64,000 bases of DNA from Celoporthe dispersa (GCA_016584495.1 WAID01000001.1:124001-188000); one strand, 5' to 3'; shown: positions 22,565 to 34,899, counted from the stretch's first letter. Notes: generated by a model not told the origin, from the letters alone. A program made the numbers and translations.

Positions 22565-23084
22565 GATGATAGGTAGGGATTGATACCCTCCTTCGGTGAG
22601 TTCCCGTGCTTTCGTCTTCTGTATCCGGGCAATGATGCCTGTTGTTGCGAACAAAATAGGGTTGAACTTGGGCTGGTCATGCAATAACCTAGATTCTAAG
22701 CAGTATTAGCAGGCTTTAAAGACGGTATAGGAGGCATAGATGCAGATTTCAACTTTCGAAACTGATAAGCTATATAAACAAGAGGAAAAGAAAACACATC
22801 AATGATATTACACATACATGCCAGTGTCTCACATTCCATCTCTATTGGATTCCAACAACCCTTAATCAGCTGAGCTATTAGATAGAAGCATTGCCTTCTC
22901 CATGCCATAGCACGCATGGGCCCCTAGCACGTTGCCGGGGAAAAATAGTCAACCAAACTCAGCATTCTAGAGGCGTTGGCACTTAAGAACGCGACGGGAT
23001 GGAATGCTACAATTGCTATGACCAGACAGACCAGTATAGTTAGTGCAGATAAATACAATAACAGGAGACAAAGTCACGATGCCA
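22565..23084. other. Intergenic, possible 5' exon/intron of the RBR gene
   Basis: Contains on the minus strand a TGCTAAT branch-like site and an acceptor near 22694-22712. These could mark an upstream intron of the RBR ligase gene. I could not identify a matching 5' exon. Confidence 0.3.
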
Positions 23085-23513
23085 CTACGCGTCTGGATTG
23101 ACACTGTGATTGAAAATGAAAGACTGCAGAAATCCCTGGGGTCGGCCAAAAACATCTAAGACCTTGGCGAGGGTGAGATTGGTGACACCACCGATAACAC
23201 TGCTTAGGACGCCGACGGTCGGCGTAAGAGATTGCTCCGCAAATTCGGAAGTGACATAGACGTTGAGGGCAGACGTGGCGCCCGACAGCAGACCCTCGAC
23301 AAAGTAGGTGACCCAGATCATAGCGTAGGCAGCGATGAGGGCGGTGGAAGTCCATGCCGCCGTCACGGCTTCTATGTTCTGGACTCCAGCTTGGGCGTGT
23401 GCATCTACGATGGACTTATCGCCATCGAGGCCGGGGCCCGCGTGCACACATTGGTCTGAGCCATCGACTGTGGTGGGCACTTTGTCGTCAATAGTGTCAT
23501 TGTGCTGTGTCAT
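23085..23513 (-). pseudogene. N-terminal fragment of a siderophore-iron MFS transporter
   Basis: About 142 aa starting MTQHNDTIDDKVPT. The sequence IEAVTAAWTSTALIAAYAMIWVTYFVEGL, then VYVTSEF, VGVLSSVIGGVTNLTLAKVLDVFGRPQGF matches the first two membrane helices and loop of the Sit1/ARN (siderophore-iron:H+ symporter) branch of the major facilitator superfamily. Family members have about 14 helices and 550-620 aa. Here homology stops after FGRPQGF, and the frame ends 15 residues later. I find no remaining helices in any frame of the 1.7 kb downstream on that strand before the RBR gene. It is therefore a truncated relic, not a frameshifted whole gene. Confidence 0.75.
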
Positions 23514-24818
23514 GGTCGGTTGTGGGTGAGACAGGAGAGCACAAGGAAGAAGAGAGGTAACAAGATGAGTGGCAGAGCTGCTCAAATTGACCGGAGAAAT
23601 CAGATCATAAAGTTGTAAGATAGTGGTGGTTCAGGGAGAGTCTACTTGCTCCGGTCCGCATGAGAAAGCAAAAGATGATAGGCTTGGATCGAATGCAATG
23701 GGTAGGGGGGAGGGGCCTCGATGGTTCTAGAGTCATATTACTAACTATGTATTAACACCCAAAGAGATATCGTAAGTCGATACCAATTTCGCTCCTATAT
23801 ATCAGGCGATTTTAACTTCACTTGGGAAGGGCTAGGTTGAAGATGGCATGGGTATGAGGCGAGATGCATGTGGCTACTAAGCAGTACTTGAACTTGTTGG
23901 CAGGGCAGAATTTCTACTTGCCGACGGAGGAGAAATAGGGAAAAGAACTGCAATTGAATAGAGAAGAACGAAATGCTTAGAAGCATAGCAGCGCGAAGTC
24001 TTCAAGCAGGACAGGAAAAACATCGTGGCTTTTCGTGGTTGTTTTCCTTCTTCCTGGTCTCTCGCTTATCAAGCATAGCTACATTAGTCCTATGCATATT
24101 ATCACTTCTTCGGATATAATCTTCATATACAGTATCAATAGGCGAATAAGCAAGAAACCTACCCAAATTTTCTCAAAAACTTGCTCAAACTCGCTCCAAC
24201 CAGCTTAATGTGCGTATGTGCACGCGCGCAATCATGTTTTGCGTCCACGGTCTTGTATCCCCCATCACGGTGACATTCTATTCGGTTCAGTCCTTGCTCC
24301 AGGTTCCACATCATCCTCGGCCTAACTACGCCCACCGACGACACGATCGGCCGAGGGCAACAAGCAGCCACGGTCACAGGAGCAGCATCTGAAGGCGAAA
24401 AAGACGAAGGAGAGGTACAAGATGCGACTTGAGAGACGTCGAATCGGGAGGGTGTCGTTGTAATAAGCGATTGAGCCAAGGAAAGATCAATACCAGCGGG
24501 CCTTCGACGTCCTTTCTAGGGCTATTGGCGGTTTCTATGTATCCATCGTACAAGAGCTTTCATTATCCCCTGCGAGGAGGATCAGACCCCATCTCGACCG
24601 TTAACCACCACGTAGCCTGATACCGCGGCCGCGGCCTCGACCCCAGTAGGCACTACTGCAAATATACATAGCTTGACTCTATCGAGTACTCTATGAAAAA
24701 GCCACCAAAATTTCAGAGCAAGGAGGGGTCGACAAGTTGTTCTTTTAGCAGCTGTGCCGGCCAGATAATTAGGAAACTTGGGCAATCATCAAAGCTACTT
24801 TGACCTCAAAGCCGCATA
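23514..24818. other. Intergenic, no gene seen
   Basis: No frame with domain support on either strand. It is the presumed former promoter of the transporter fragment plus unassigned sequence. Confidence 0.4.
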
Positions 24819-25495
24819 TTAGCATCTAGTCTCAGTTAGCTTTGACCCTCCAACCAATGTTCTCCCTTGCAAAAGACGTATTCTAGTTGAAATCTTCTTC
24901 GTAGTCCGCTGTTTATGCCACAAGACCTCAGCTTCCACATCACTCTGCCGATACGCAGGATGAGGCAGCTCGACATTACCGAATACAAACTCGCTTACAC
25001 CCTGGACCACGTTGAGCAATGCGGTTTCCTCGCGGTGCTCAGTTGCTTCCAACAAAGTACTAGTGTGAAGATCTAGAATTTGTAGTCTTGCCTGAGCCAA
25101 GTCAGATTTCGTGTCTTCGCACAAAATGGCCCTCGGCCGCAAAACACAACACCTGACTTGCTTAATGCTTGAAATGGAGCCAGATTTTGGCAGAGAAGCA
25201 CTTTTCTTTTACCGCCAGCGAGATACCAAACAATATTGACAGGCGGTTCCTGAATGAATCGAGTTTCGGATTTGATGCGGACTTCATGGCCTATGCAGTC
25301 AAAAGAAGAAGCGAATCCGCATTGTAGCAGACTCATAAGCGCTCCCAACCTCCCAAAGCATATCAAAACGACCCGGGGATATCTGTTATTAGTTTTAATA
25401 TGGTAGGTGGTAGGACTTTCAATATAATGCAATGCTTTCTTAGTATACAGACAGTTTCTGATGAAATCTCTACCGTACAGCAGACAGGGTCCCAT
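24819..25495 (-). pseudogene. Unrecognised gene with an internal frame break
   Basis: Two minus-strand frames look like one protein of about 220 aa. The first (25495 to about 25115) ends in VVFCGRGPFC. The second (from about 25140) carries CEDTKSDLAQARLQILDLHTS and runs to GGSKLTETRC. They join naturally as GPFC-EDTKSD if two bases near 25115-25122 are surplus or one is missing. The composition is protein-like (LGALMSLLQCGFASSFDC, ELPHPAYRQSDVEAEVLWHKQ), but I cannot name a family. It could be a lineage-specific gene or a relic. Confidence 0.45.
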
Positions 25496-26731
25496 TTTGA
25501 GACAAGAATATGAACCAGTCTTGTAGTAAAAGTCCTGCTAAGATATGAAGACAGTGGTGGTTATAAATTGGGCAAACAGCTCAAATACCTGAACTTTTAT
25601 TGCAAAACGTGCTCGGCATCATATCTCCAACCCTGCGCGTGAGATCAACACTGGTCAAACTTTAGACATGCCGTCCGATATTAGCACTGTATAGATCTCT
25701 GCCCTCGCCCATTAGAGACAGGCATCACGAGCTAGGCAGCGGGTGGTGGGTGGGGGTGGCGACGGGACGAAAGCCGTGCTGCGGGTAATCACGGGTGGTC
25801 ACGAGAGTGTGAGAAATGGAGGCGGGGGAGCAATTGCTCCGGCTGGCTGGTCAAACGCGTACTCAGCACGGCGACGCCATAGAGAATGCTTGCGCCTAAG
25901 GGTGCAGCTTTAGTAAGAATAAAAAATGAAAGAGGTTCGTGAGCCTTTCATCCTAGAGTCTGGCCCTCTGTTCTTTTAATTTCTGCCAGGCTCAGTCCCG
26001 AAGCTATCTGCGGAAGTGGCGTTTTTTTTCTTCTTTTTTTCTTAGATGCTTGACTGACGTGCGGTTTACGGATGTCGGTCGGTTTACGGATGTACAACGG
26101 TCTGGCCCTAGTTCTAGTCTCTCCCGGGAAGCATGCCTTGTTTGGTAATATGTTTACTGGTCTGAACAAGGCAATAAATATCACATCCATCACCGCTCGA
26201 GTCAAGATTTTTTTTTTTTTTTTTAGCAGCTTCGGATATTATCAACCAGCGCTAACATAACAAGCTACGTGACCCTTTAACTATTTGCGTCTCTTGTTGT
26301 TGGTCAATATCTGCATAGCGTTTTCTTGTTCTGAAGAATAGGCGAGCCGCAAAAATTAACTTGTATTCACTCCGGAGCATTTTCTGAAGTCCATCGCGTC
26401 TCTGATGATACTGTCAGGGCAGGATTTCCCTCGGAACTGTTCGTCGGGATTCGGGTCGGGTCCTGTTTGATATCTTGACTCGCCGCAGGTGATGATGATG
26501 AGTGGGAATGCTCCAGTCACCCGATATTTTCCACAGCATTGCTCATTAACATGGCTGCGTGAGAGAGGATTGGCTCCTGGAGGGACGAATAATAAATAAT
26601 AATCAATCTTCCTCGTGAGCTTGCAGCGTAGCAGCAACTGATTCCCCCATCTCCTCCCTCTTCCCTGAGCCTGCAAACCTTGGCCCATCGTGACTCGTTT
26701 AAACTTCTGTTGATAATCACAATTCACTATT
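25496..26731. other. Intergenic, no gene seen
   Basis: Contains a short direct repeat of CGGTTTACGGATGT near 26062-26095 and a long T run near 26206-26224. No supported gene. The GH16 promoter should lie at its right end. Confidence 0.4.
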
Positions 26732-28224
26732 ATGGCTTCGTTAAGAAGCAGTAGTAACAGAAGTAGTGCAAGTGGTGTTGTGCTGAGGCGAGCTTCTGCA
26801 TTCGAGCGATCCTTAAGCGTTCAACATCTACCTTCATACGATGAGCGTTTCACAATCGGAACCCCACGGGCGAGACCTTTCAGGTTTCTATCAGCAGACC
26901 ATTCAGTCCTCACTGCGGATACCTACCGTCCTCGTCCATATTTCCGCTCGCGGAGAATCAGAAAGGGTACCGTTGACAGGCCGGAACTTAGAGAAAAAAG
27001 ACCCCCGAGGGATATGGGTGACGCTGGTCCCCATCTTTGGCCTCCTCGTTGGTCTGGCCGCTATTGCGCTGTTGTCCTGGTCCGGCTATGCGTCGGTCAG
27101 CAATTACCAATACTGCCAGGTCTTTGTGGATGATTTCTCAAACGGCTTCAACTCAACGATATGGACCAGGGACGTCGAAACAGGTGGCTTTGGGTACGAT
27201 GACCTGAACCAAGCCGTCCGGCTCGCGCCCTCTGGATTTCTGCTAACCTTGGCCACAGCGATGGCGAGTTCGAGCTGACGACCGGTGGTGACGAGAACGT
27301 GTTTGTCCGCGATGGACAGCTCGTGTTCACGCCGACCCTGCAAGACGAAAGCTACCTCGAGACCACCAGTGTCACCAACCTGACTGCAGATGGCACCTGC
27401 ACCGGATCATCATCCGACGCCTGTGTCCTGTCTGCCAATCTTACGGCAGGAGAGATTGTCCAGCCTGTCAAGTCCGGCCGGATCAGCACCAAGAACTTTG
27501 CCGTAATAAGGTACGGTCGGGTCGAGATCACCGCCAAACTCGCCGCCGGCGACTGGCTCCTTTCGCAGTTTTATATGTACCCAGCAGAAGAGTACTATGG
27601 TGCTTGGCCCGCGTCTGGACAGGTCGACGTCGGGGTGGCGAGAGGCAACAACTACACCTATGGCGACGGCGAGGGGGAACCAGCTGCTCCAGAGCTCTCT
27701 ACACTGGGGCGCGGATCCTGACACGGACCGCTGGCAGCTCACTACTGGTGCACGAGACGCCCTGCACTCGACGTACAACGACGGCTTCCACACCTTCGGC
27801 CTTGAGTGGACCCCCGAACTACCTCTTCACATGGGTCGACAGTCGCCTAGCTCAGGTCACATACGTCAAGTTCGCCAACCACTTCTTCGACCTTGGCGGC
27901 TTCGGTTCGACATTCGAGAATGGATCGAGAATTGTAGATCCATGGGATGGGCCCGGGACAAGCGACGCCACCCCATTCGACCGCCCATTCTATTTGATCA
28001 TGTCTCTGGGCGTCGGAGGGACCTCTGGTACGTTTGCGGACGGCGTAGGGGGCAAGCCTTGGGTGGACGCGTCGACCACAGCCAAGAAGGACTTCTGGGA
28101 AGCCAGGGCGCAGTGGGAACCGACCTGGAAGCAGGAGGGCCATGGTGAGATGACTGTGAAGAAGGTCTCTATGTGGCAGCAGTGCAATGCTGCGGCCACT
28201 GACCTTTCAGGGTTCACCCGATGA
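26732..28224 (+). pseudogene. GH16-type beta-glucanase-like membrane protein, decayed
   Basis: Matches fungal type II membrane GH16 proteins: a Ser-rich cytosolic N-terminus, KKDPRGIWVTLVPI, a membrane helix (FGLLVGLAAIALLSW), then the laminarinase-like fold to VKKVSMWQQC. An intron at 27194-27258 rejoins GGFG-DGEFE exactly. Repair would need three frame corrections: a net one-base excess between about 26870 and 26990, one extra G in 27673-27677, and one extra C in 27811-27815. The corrected length is about 474 aa. Beyond indels, the catalytic ExDxxE motif reads QVDVGV, so both glutamates are gone. The usual GDWLWPAIWM block reads GDWLLSQFYM. The substitutions suggest genuine loss of hydrolase function; the indels may partly be sequence errors. 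Confidence 0.75.
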
Positions 28225-29356
28225 AGACTATTAATTAACGAATAGAGCGTTACCATTTTCACCGGAAACAATCCGAGCGTTCATGATATTTATTTACTTG
28301 TGATTTAGATAATTATTGTATATTACACGTGTATAAACTTCTATCACATTATCGCTTTTCTACTGACTGATATCGTCACGACTATTGTCGATTTTGACGA
28401 CTTCTTCTTCTCCTCCTCCTTCATGCGCCTCCAGTGAAGGGGCGACTCGTTGTCGAGCTTGTAATTCGGGCTGCAGATTTACAAAGCTATTACAATGTAC
28501 AAAGCCAAGACGAATCTGGCAAAAGACTTTCGAGGCTAGTGATGCCCGACCAGGTCGCTGGGACTTCATATACGTCGGACTACTCATAGTGTCTCCTACA
28601 TTTGCTATCATTCGCGCATACTGAGCGGGTCGGATCTATGCGCGCCAAAATGGTGCCCGTGGACGGGATGGGCCTCCAGTCCCATAGTGTCGGGACGGGC
28701 AATAGGCAACATCGTCGGCTCCAGTTTTGGATCAGCAGTTCTTCACTTCGCATTCCGTTTGCAGACGAGGTGGCAGACATATTGTGAGAGAACGTAGCAA
28801 TGACATCAATCCGCACATGGTCACCGAATGCTTCCCACTTCCCGTTCCGTTTGCAGATAATCAAAACTCCTTCAATGAACAATCTCACGGCGTGGACACG
28901 TGAGCTAACGCGTATCTTATGGTCTTTTATTCTTTTCTTTTTTTCCCCTGCAGAGGTGCCTATGTTGTTCCCTGATGACGGTGACCGGCTTCCACTGATT
29001 AACTGATACTATGTAGCTATCCTAACGAGTCAGGTCCCGATATGCTACGCAGAACTCGATCCCCTTCCATCACTTCCGTATGCCGGTGTCCTCCCGCCTA
29101 GGCTGTCAACGAGGAAAACACTTAGAGTCGGGCCCACTATGCTGTGTCGGTCCGAGAACCTGTTGCAGATTCTTGGGCGAGGTCATCAAAAGGTCTGGGT
29201 CGGATGTGTATCCTATGCCTTTGCCACTCAGGCCCGACCTCAAATATCGTTCCGATTATTAACCTTGGACCTAATTGCTAGCCGTACCTCATCTTGCGCT
29301 CATGAACATCCGCTGACAGACATGTCCATCAACACCATCCTGCTTTCTTAGGAATC
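28225..29356. other. Intergenic between GH16-like and GH128 genes
   Basis: No supported gene. Short open frames lack domains. The GH128 promoter lies at the right end. Confidence 0.4.
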
Positions 29357-30427
29357 ATGGCAATGCTGTGCATATCGTTCCTCCTGGGCCTTCTGCCCGT
29401 ACTTGCTGCCGCCATAACATCGCAGTTCCACACCTCTAGCAAGCGAGGCTTGATCTACATACCTAATTCCAACTACCCAGAGGATAACCAGATATGGATC
29501 CGAAAAGGTTCCGATCTCACGTGGTACTACAACTACAAGATGTACCCGAACCCAGAATATGTGAATCATTCATCACTAGAGTTTGTGCCCATGTTATGGG
29601 GTGCCCCCTCGAGTTTCAGCGACACGACCTTCCTCGAGAACGTCACGGCTCAGATCGTCGAAGGACAAAACGTCACCTACGCCATGGGCTTCAACGAACC
29701 GGACAACACAGCGGACACCGGAGGCAGCGACATCGACCCGTCTGATGCTGCAAAGTACTGGAAGAAGCAGATGGAGCCCCTGGCGAAGTTGGGCGTCTCT
29801 CTCGGCGCCCCAGCTGTGACGGGTGGTTCCTCTGGGTTTACTTGGCTGGCCAACTTTACAGATGCATGTGATGGCGGCTGCACCTTCGACTTCATCCCTA
29901 TACATTGGTACGGGAGCTTCGACGGGCTGACCAGCCATATTGCGGACGTATTGAGCATCTACCCAGATAAGAAGATATGGGTAACCGAATTCGCATTGGA
30001 CAACGCGAGCCTAAATGAGACTCAAGATTTCTTCCAGACGACCCTTACATACTTGGACCAGAATGAGTATGTTGATCACCTCTAATAATATTTCAGTGGC
30101 CATGATACTGACCAAAGAATTCTTGCCAGAAACGTCACCCATTACTCCTACTTTGGTTCTTTCAGGTCATCCACATCCAATGTCGGCATGAACGTCGCCA
30201 TGTTGAATTCTTACGGGAATCTGACAGACATAGGGAGCTGGTACTTGGGAGGCAACGCCACAGGGGTCAAGCCGGACAATGTCACTGTTGCCTCCAACAC
30301 TACGACTGTCACTACGCCAACGTACACCGTACCAGCACTGGTGACAACAATGTCGGGCGCGAAGTCCATCTCAGCCCCGAATGTCCTTGGTCTTTTGGCG
30401 ATTGGCATCTTAGCGATAATTCTATAG
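29357..30427 (+). CDS. GH128 (Asl1-like) endo-beta-1,3-glucanase, GPI-anchored
   Basis: 335 aa in two exons (29357-30066, 30130-30427). The intron at 30067-30129 has a CTGAC branch site. A signal peptide covers about residues 1-20. The Glyco_hydro_cc domain begins SSKRGLIYIPN and includes FVPMLWG, the acid/base motif MGFNEPDN, IPIHWYG and the nucleophile motif IWVTEFALDN. Both catalytic glutamates are therefore present. The domain ends with HYSYFGSFRSS and LTDIGSWYLGG. A Thr/Val-rich linker and a C-terminal hydrophobic tail (VLGLLAIGILAIIL) with a small-residue omega region mark a GPI anchor. The enzyme should cut or remodel beta-1,3-glucan at the cell wall. It lies between a GH16-like gene and a polysaccharide synthase gene on the same strand. 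Confidence 0.88.
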
Positions 30428-31211
30428 GGCTTGGGGAAGAAAGGAGAGCATCAGCATTTAATGCGAATACTAAAACGTTTGCAATTTGGCGTTTGGAAAG
30501 TGTGGCTGGGTATTAGACATGATTTGATTACTTGGGAGCACATGTCTGCAAGAATCATTACAAATTGACCCTCAGGAATCCTACTCATTGTGAATGACTA
30601 GAATCAATACACATTTCCAAGATCATTGGAGGTCTCAAGTAATACAGGCCGTCTAGGCGAGGAAGCTGACGCGGCCAACCTCTTTCACTCCACGGTTTAC
30701 TCTAATACTTGACCCAACTGCCACATAATACACAGTTCATAGGATTTCCTAGTTCATCCGACTGCCCAGGTTGATTTGACTCAAGACCTACGATAAGCAA
30801 GGTCAGTGGCAGCTCCAGTCGTCGGGGCTTCTTTTGTCTAGCGCCATGGGTCCCGAGACAAGTGTTGCTATATTCAAGACGTTTGCGGACAGATGGCAAA
30901 GTTTTGGGTGGCAAACCTTTCCTCTTCCGGACTTTCATCTCATCTGGATCGCAAGAATTCACGTCGGATAGCGAGTGCCGTGAGAAATTGATGTCGAATA
31001 GTTGACGATTGCCACAAGGAAATGCCACGAGGATTGATGGCTCGATAACGAACGTTATGAAAATTAACTATACAACTTTTATTCAGGTCTCAAGGGGGCT
31101 TACCCCAACCCGTTCATTCGTAGCGATAGCCGAGTAGGTTGGAATAGTAAATCCCGTGACTCCATGCCATAGTCTCTATGGTTCCATCCTTTCTCCTCTG
31201 TCATCAACGCG
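30428..31211. other. Intergenic upstream of the GTPase-glycosyltransferase gene
   Basis: No supported gene. A 108-aa minus-strand frame at 30702-31028 has basic patches but no recognisable domain and no splice support. Confidence 0.4.
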
Positions 31212-34200
31212 ATGAACAGCAAGAAACCCAACATGAATACGGCAAGCTCAAACATGCCGAGTCCAAGGACGTCGACGATGGCTTTCAGCGATGGGGGCTA
31301 TCACGAGGAATTCAAAGTTGGTGAGCTTTTCGATAGGTTGCACGGGATGACACTGAAGGATGCCACATTCCTACCCAAGGTATGTCTGAGTGCCGATCGC
31401 ATGAAAAGAATATCATGGCGGCTATGATCACCCATATACTGAAGAGATTCTTTCAAGGTTGCCATCATTGGGGATAAGGCCAGCGGGAAAACATCAGTTT
31501 TCGAGGCTTTGACCGGACTGTCCTTTCCGGCAGCAAAGCTACCATGGACCAATTTCGCCATTCACGCACAGTTCAAGCGCACGACAGGCGAAAAGTCCAG
31601 AGTAAAGGCACAGATTCTCCCTGGGCCACTCGATGGCCAGTATGAGGCAGCAGTTGAACACCTAGAGAGTTTCGAGGTGATTCACGATGGGCCTTTCACG
31701 GGAGATGATCTCATCGATATCTTACACCAGGTAATTCATGCGTCTCATCATCCACACTGCGTCTTGCCTTCTGCTTATAGCATTGTAGGCTGCCGAGCAT
31801 ATGAACATCATAACAGACGATTCCATTGCCGCTGGATACGATGCGGTCGTTGAGCACGATCAACAACTCTCTGATAATGTCCTCGTTCTCGATATCTCCG
31901 GACCCCAGGTCCACAGCTTTAGTGTTATTGATTTTCCTGGACTCATGCGCAGTATGTGTCCTACCACGCTTGCTGTCGTTTCCAAACTGGTTGAGGTGAC
32001 ACTGACAAGCCCTCTAGGTTCCTCGTTTCACAACCTGCTTGAGATCAAGGCCATAAAAAGCCTAGTGATGGAATACATCAAAGAACCGCACTCAATCATA
32101 TTGTGAGCCTGACTCTGATGACGCATAAGCAGAACCGACAAGAGATCTGCTGACACTGATATCACTCAGAGCTGCGGTAGATGCTACAAATCAGATAGGA
32201 AACCAGGAGGCGTTAGAATTCGCCCAAGCTGTTGATCCAAAAGGCCATCGGACAGTCGGCGTCCTTACCAAGTGCGATGTTATTCAACAAGGTGACGAGA
32301 ACAGGGTAAGCCTAATCGTTCCAGTCGTCGTCGTCATCGTCACGCTCAGTGTCAGCTAAGTAATATGTGTCGTAGGTTCTAAGGATCCTGCAAAACAAGG
32401 AGCACTATCTGGAACAAGGATGGTTTGCTATCAAGAATCGGTCTGTGCAAGAACGCCGTGATGGCCGCGATCTTGACCAGAGAAACGCAATCGAGAACGC
32501 CTTCTTCTCGCAAGCCCCTTGGAACAAGCTCAGCCAAAGCCAGGCTGGAATCGCTGCTCTCAGAGAATGTCTTGGGGACATCACCAACAACATGCTGCAG
32601 GACAACATTGATATCTTGGTACTGAAGATCCAGAGCATGATAGAACCTCCTGTCGGCTTGCACTTTACCGACAGCATCGACCATACCAGGCAAACAACGG
32701 AGGATAATCGAGACAGCTACGACCGGTTTCACTCGCTGTCTGAACCCATCTCCGAGGTGGACGAGACCAACAGCAGCCAGGAGAACCTGGATCTGGAGAG
32801 TGGTCCGATCAAGAAACGACCAACATACCTCATCAACGCTGTTACCGTAGCCTTGACCATAGCCCTTGTCCTGACCCTGATCGGACTAGGCTGTCAGTCA
32901 CTGGCACAAGAAGTTGCAACCGACGGCAGCTGGTATCGTCTGTTCCTGCTGGTGACTGCGCTGCCCCAAATTTTTGTCAGTCTGGTAAGTCGTCGAGTTC
33001 CTGGTTATTAATTATCCCCGCAAATTTGTTCCATATTGCCTCATTCCTTGTAATTATTGGAAGTTCTTGAGCTTACTCTTTTACGCTACAACCCTAGTTC
33101 TTTTGCCAATCTCTCATCAACACCATCTTTCAACTCCTGGGCCCTGTCAGCCAGCTGAAGGCCAACTCGAAGTTCTACTCGGCAAATGCTGTGAAGCGCC
33201 TCAACATCAGGAACGGACCACTGCCGCATGTCACCATTCAGTGTCCTGTCTACAAAGAAGGCCTGAAGGCCGTCATTGAACCGACGGTGGAGTCACTTGA
33301 AGCGGCAATTCGCAACTATCAGTCGCATGGAGGTACTGCAAACATCTTCGTGAACGACGACGGCATGCAGTTGCTCTCGCCAGAAGAGGCTGCAGAGCGA
33401 CGCGCCTACTACACAGCCCACAATATCGGTTGGGTGGCTCGACCAAAACACAACCCCAGCGGCGAGGGGCTGCAGAGGTTCATCCGACGGGGCAAGTTCA
33501 AGAAGGCGTCCAACATGAACTATGCCCTCGGCATCAGTCTGAAGGTGGAAGACAGGCTGGTCAAGATTGACCGCGGCGGAGTCTGGACTCAGACCGAGGA
33601 GGAGGAGGCGTACCAGAAATGCCTTTCCGAGGTGCTCGATGAAGAACTTGGCCGGGCATGGGCAGAAGGCGATATTCGTGTTGGCGATTACATCCTGATT
33701 GTCGACTCCGACACGCGTATCCCCGAAGAATGCATGATCGATGCGGTCAGCGAGCTCGAAGAATCCCCCTCAAGTGGCCATTATCCAGTTCTCCTCTGGC
33801 GTCATGAACGTAACAACCAGTTACTTCGAAACAGGCATCACCTTCTTCACCAACCTCATCTACACTGCTATCCGCTACGCCGTTGCCAACGGTGACGTCT
33901 CTCCCTTCGTCGGCCACAACGCTTTCCTCCGCTGGTCCGCGCTACAAGAAGTCAGTTTTAAGGAAGAAGACAACGCACATGACGACGAAGGGGGCCTGTC
34001 GCCCAACGAGAAGGACCCCAACTCCACCACTCCTTATGAGAAGTTCTGGTCCGAATCTCACGTCTCGGAGGACTTTGATATCTCCCTCCGCCTCCAGACC
34101 ATGGGCTACCACATCCGTCTCGGCGCCTACTGCGGCGACGGGTTCAAAGAAGGCGTCTCTCTGACCGTCTACGACGAGCTCGCCCGCTGGGAGAAATATG

Positions 34201-34899
34201 CCTACGGCTGCAACGAGCTACTCTTCCACCCCATCAAGTTCTGGTGGAAACGCGGCCCTCTCACGCCCCTCTTCCTACGCTTCATCTTCTCAAATATGCC
34301 CCTGGGGTCCAAGATCACCATCCTCTCCTATATCGGGACTTACTACGCCATCGGCTACGCCTGGATCGGCACCCTCCTCAACTACTTCCTCATCGGCTGG
34401 CTCAATGGCCACCTCGATCACTACTACATGAACAGCTGGCGCGTCTGGGTCGCCCTGATTGTCGTCTTCTCCGGCGCCGGAAACCTCGCCCTTGCCATCG
34501 TTTCGCTACCGCGGTGAGCAATGTAGCCTCATTCACCAGATCTGGATCTGCTTCCGCTGGGTGCCCCTCCTCTTCATCTTTCTCGGCGGCATCTCCATGC
34601 ACGTCTGCCAGGCTATTCTGTGCCACATGTTCTCTATCGATATGAGCTGGGGCGCCACCGCCAAGGAGGTCACCGACACTTCTTTCTTCATCGAGATGCC
34701 CATAATTGCCCGCCGCTTCAAATTCGTCTTCATCTTCTGTATCGCCATGACCGCTCTGATCATCTGCGGCGTTTACGTCTTTCCCTACCTCTGGAGGATC
34801 GACCAGCTCATTGCTATCTTCCCGCTGGCATGCATCATCTTCAGTCATTTCTTCCTGCCAGTCTTGTTAAACCCAGCATTGATGAAGTTCACTTGGTGA
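31212..34899 (+). CDS. Dynamin-type GTPase fused to a Cps1-like family-2 glycosyltransferase
   Basis: Seven exons: 31212-31379, 31458-31730, 31789-31951, 32018-32102, 32170-32305, 32376-32984 and 33098-34899, giving about 1077 aa. Residues 1-370 look like a dynamin G domain: P-loop GDKASGKTS (61-69), DFPG (195-198), TKCD (263-266) and an IKNRS block, followed by the start of the stalk (AFFSQAPWN). Exon 6 then runs in frame through a Ser/acidic linker into membrane helices (YLINAVTVALTIALVL...). The C-terminal 600 residues match the fungal Cps1-type polysaccharide synthase family: VNDDGMQLL, RRGKFKKASNMNYAL, VDSDTRIPEE, SEDFDISLRLQ, YDELARWEKYAYG and five or more helices. Two one-base excesses interrupt exon 7, in C5 at 33765-33769 and T3 at 34501-34503. 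Removing them gives whole codons. A separate glycosyltransferase start at Met 32637 cannot be excluded. Confidence 0.78.

Noticed and set aside
33765..34503. Programmed ribosomal frameshifting in the glycosyltransferase
   Set aside because: Two separate slips without slippery heptamers, and the same kind of break in many unrelated genes, point to sequence error.
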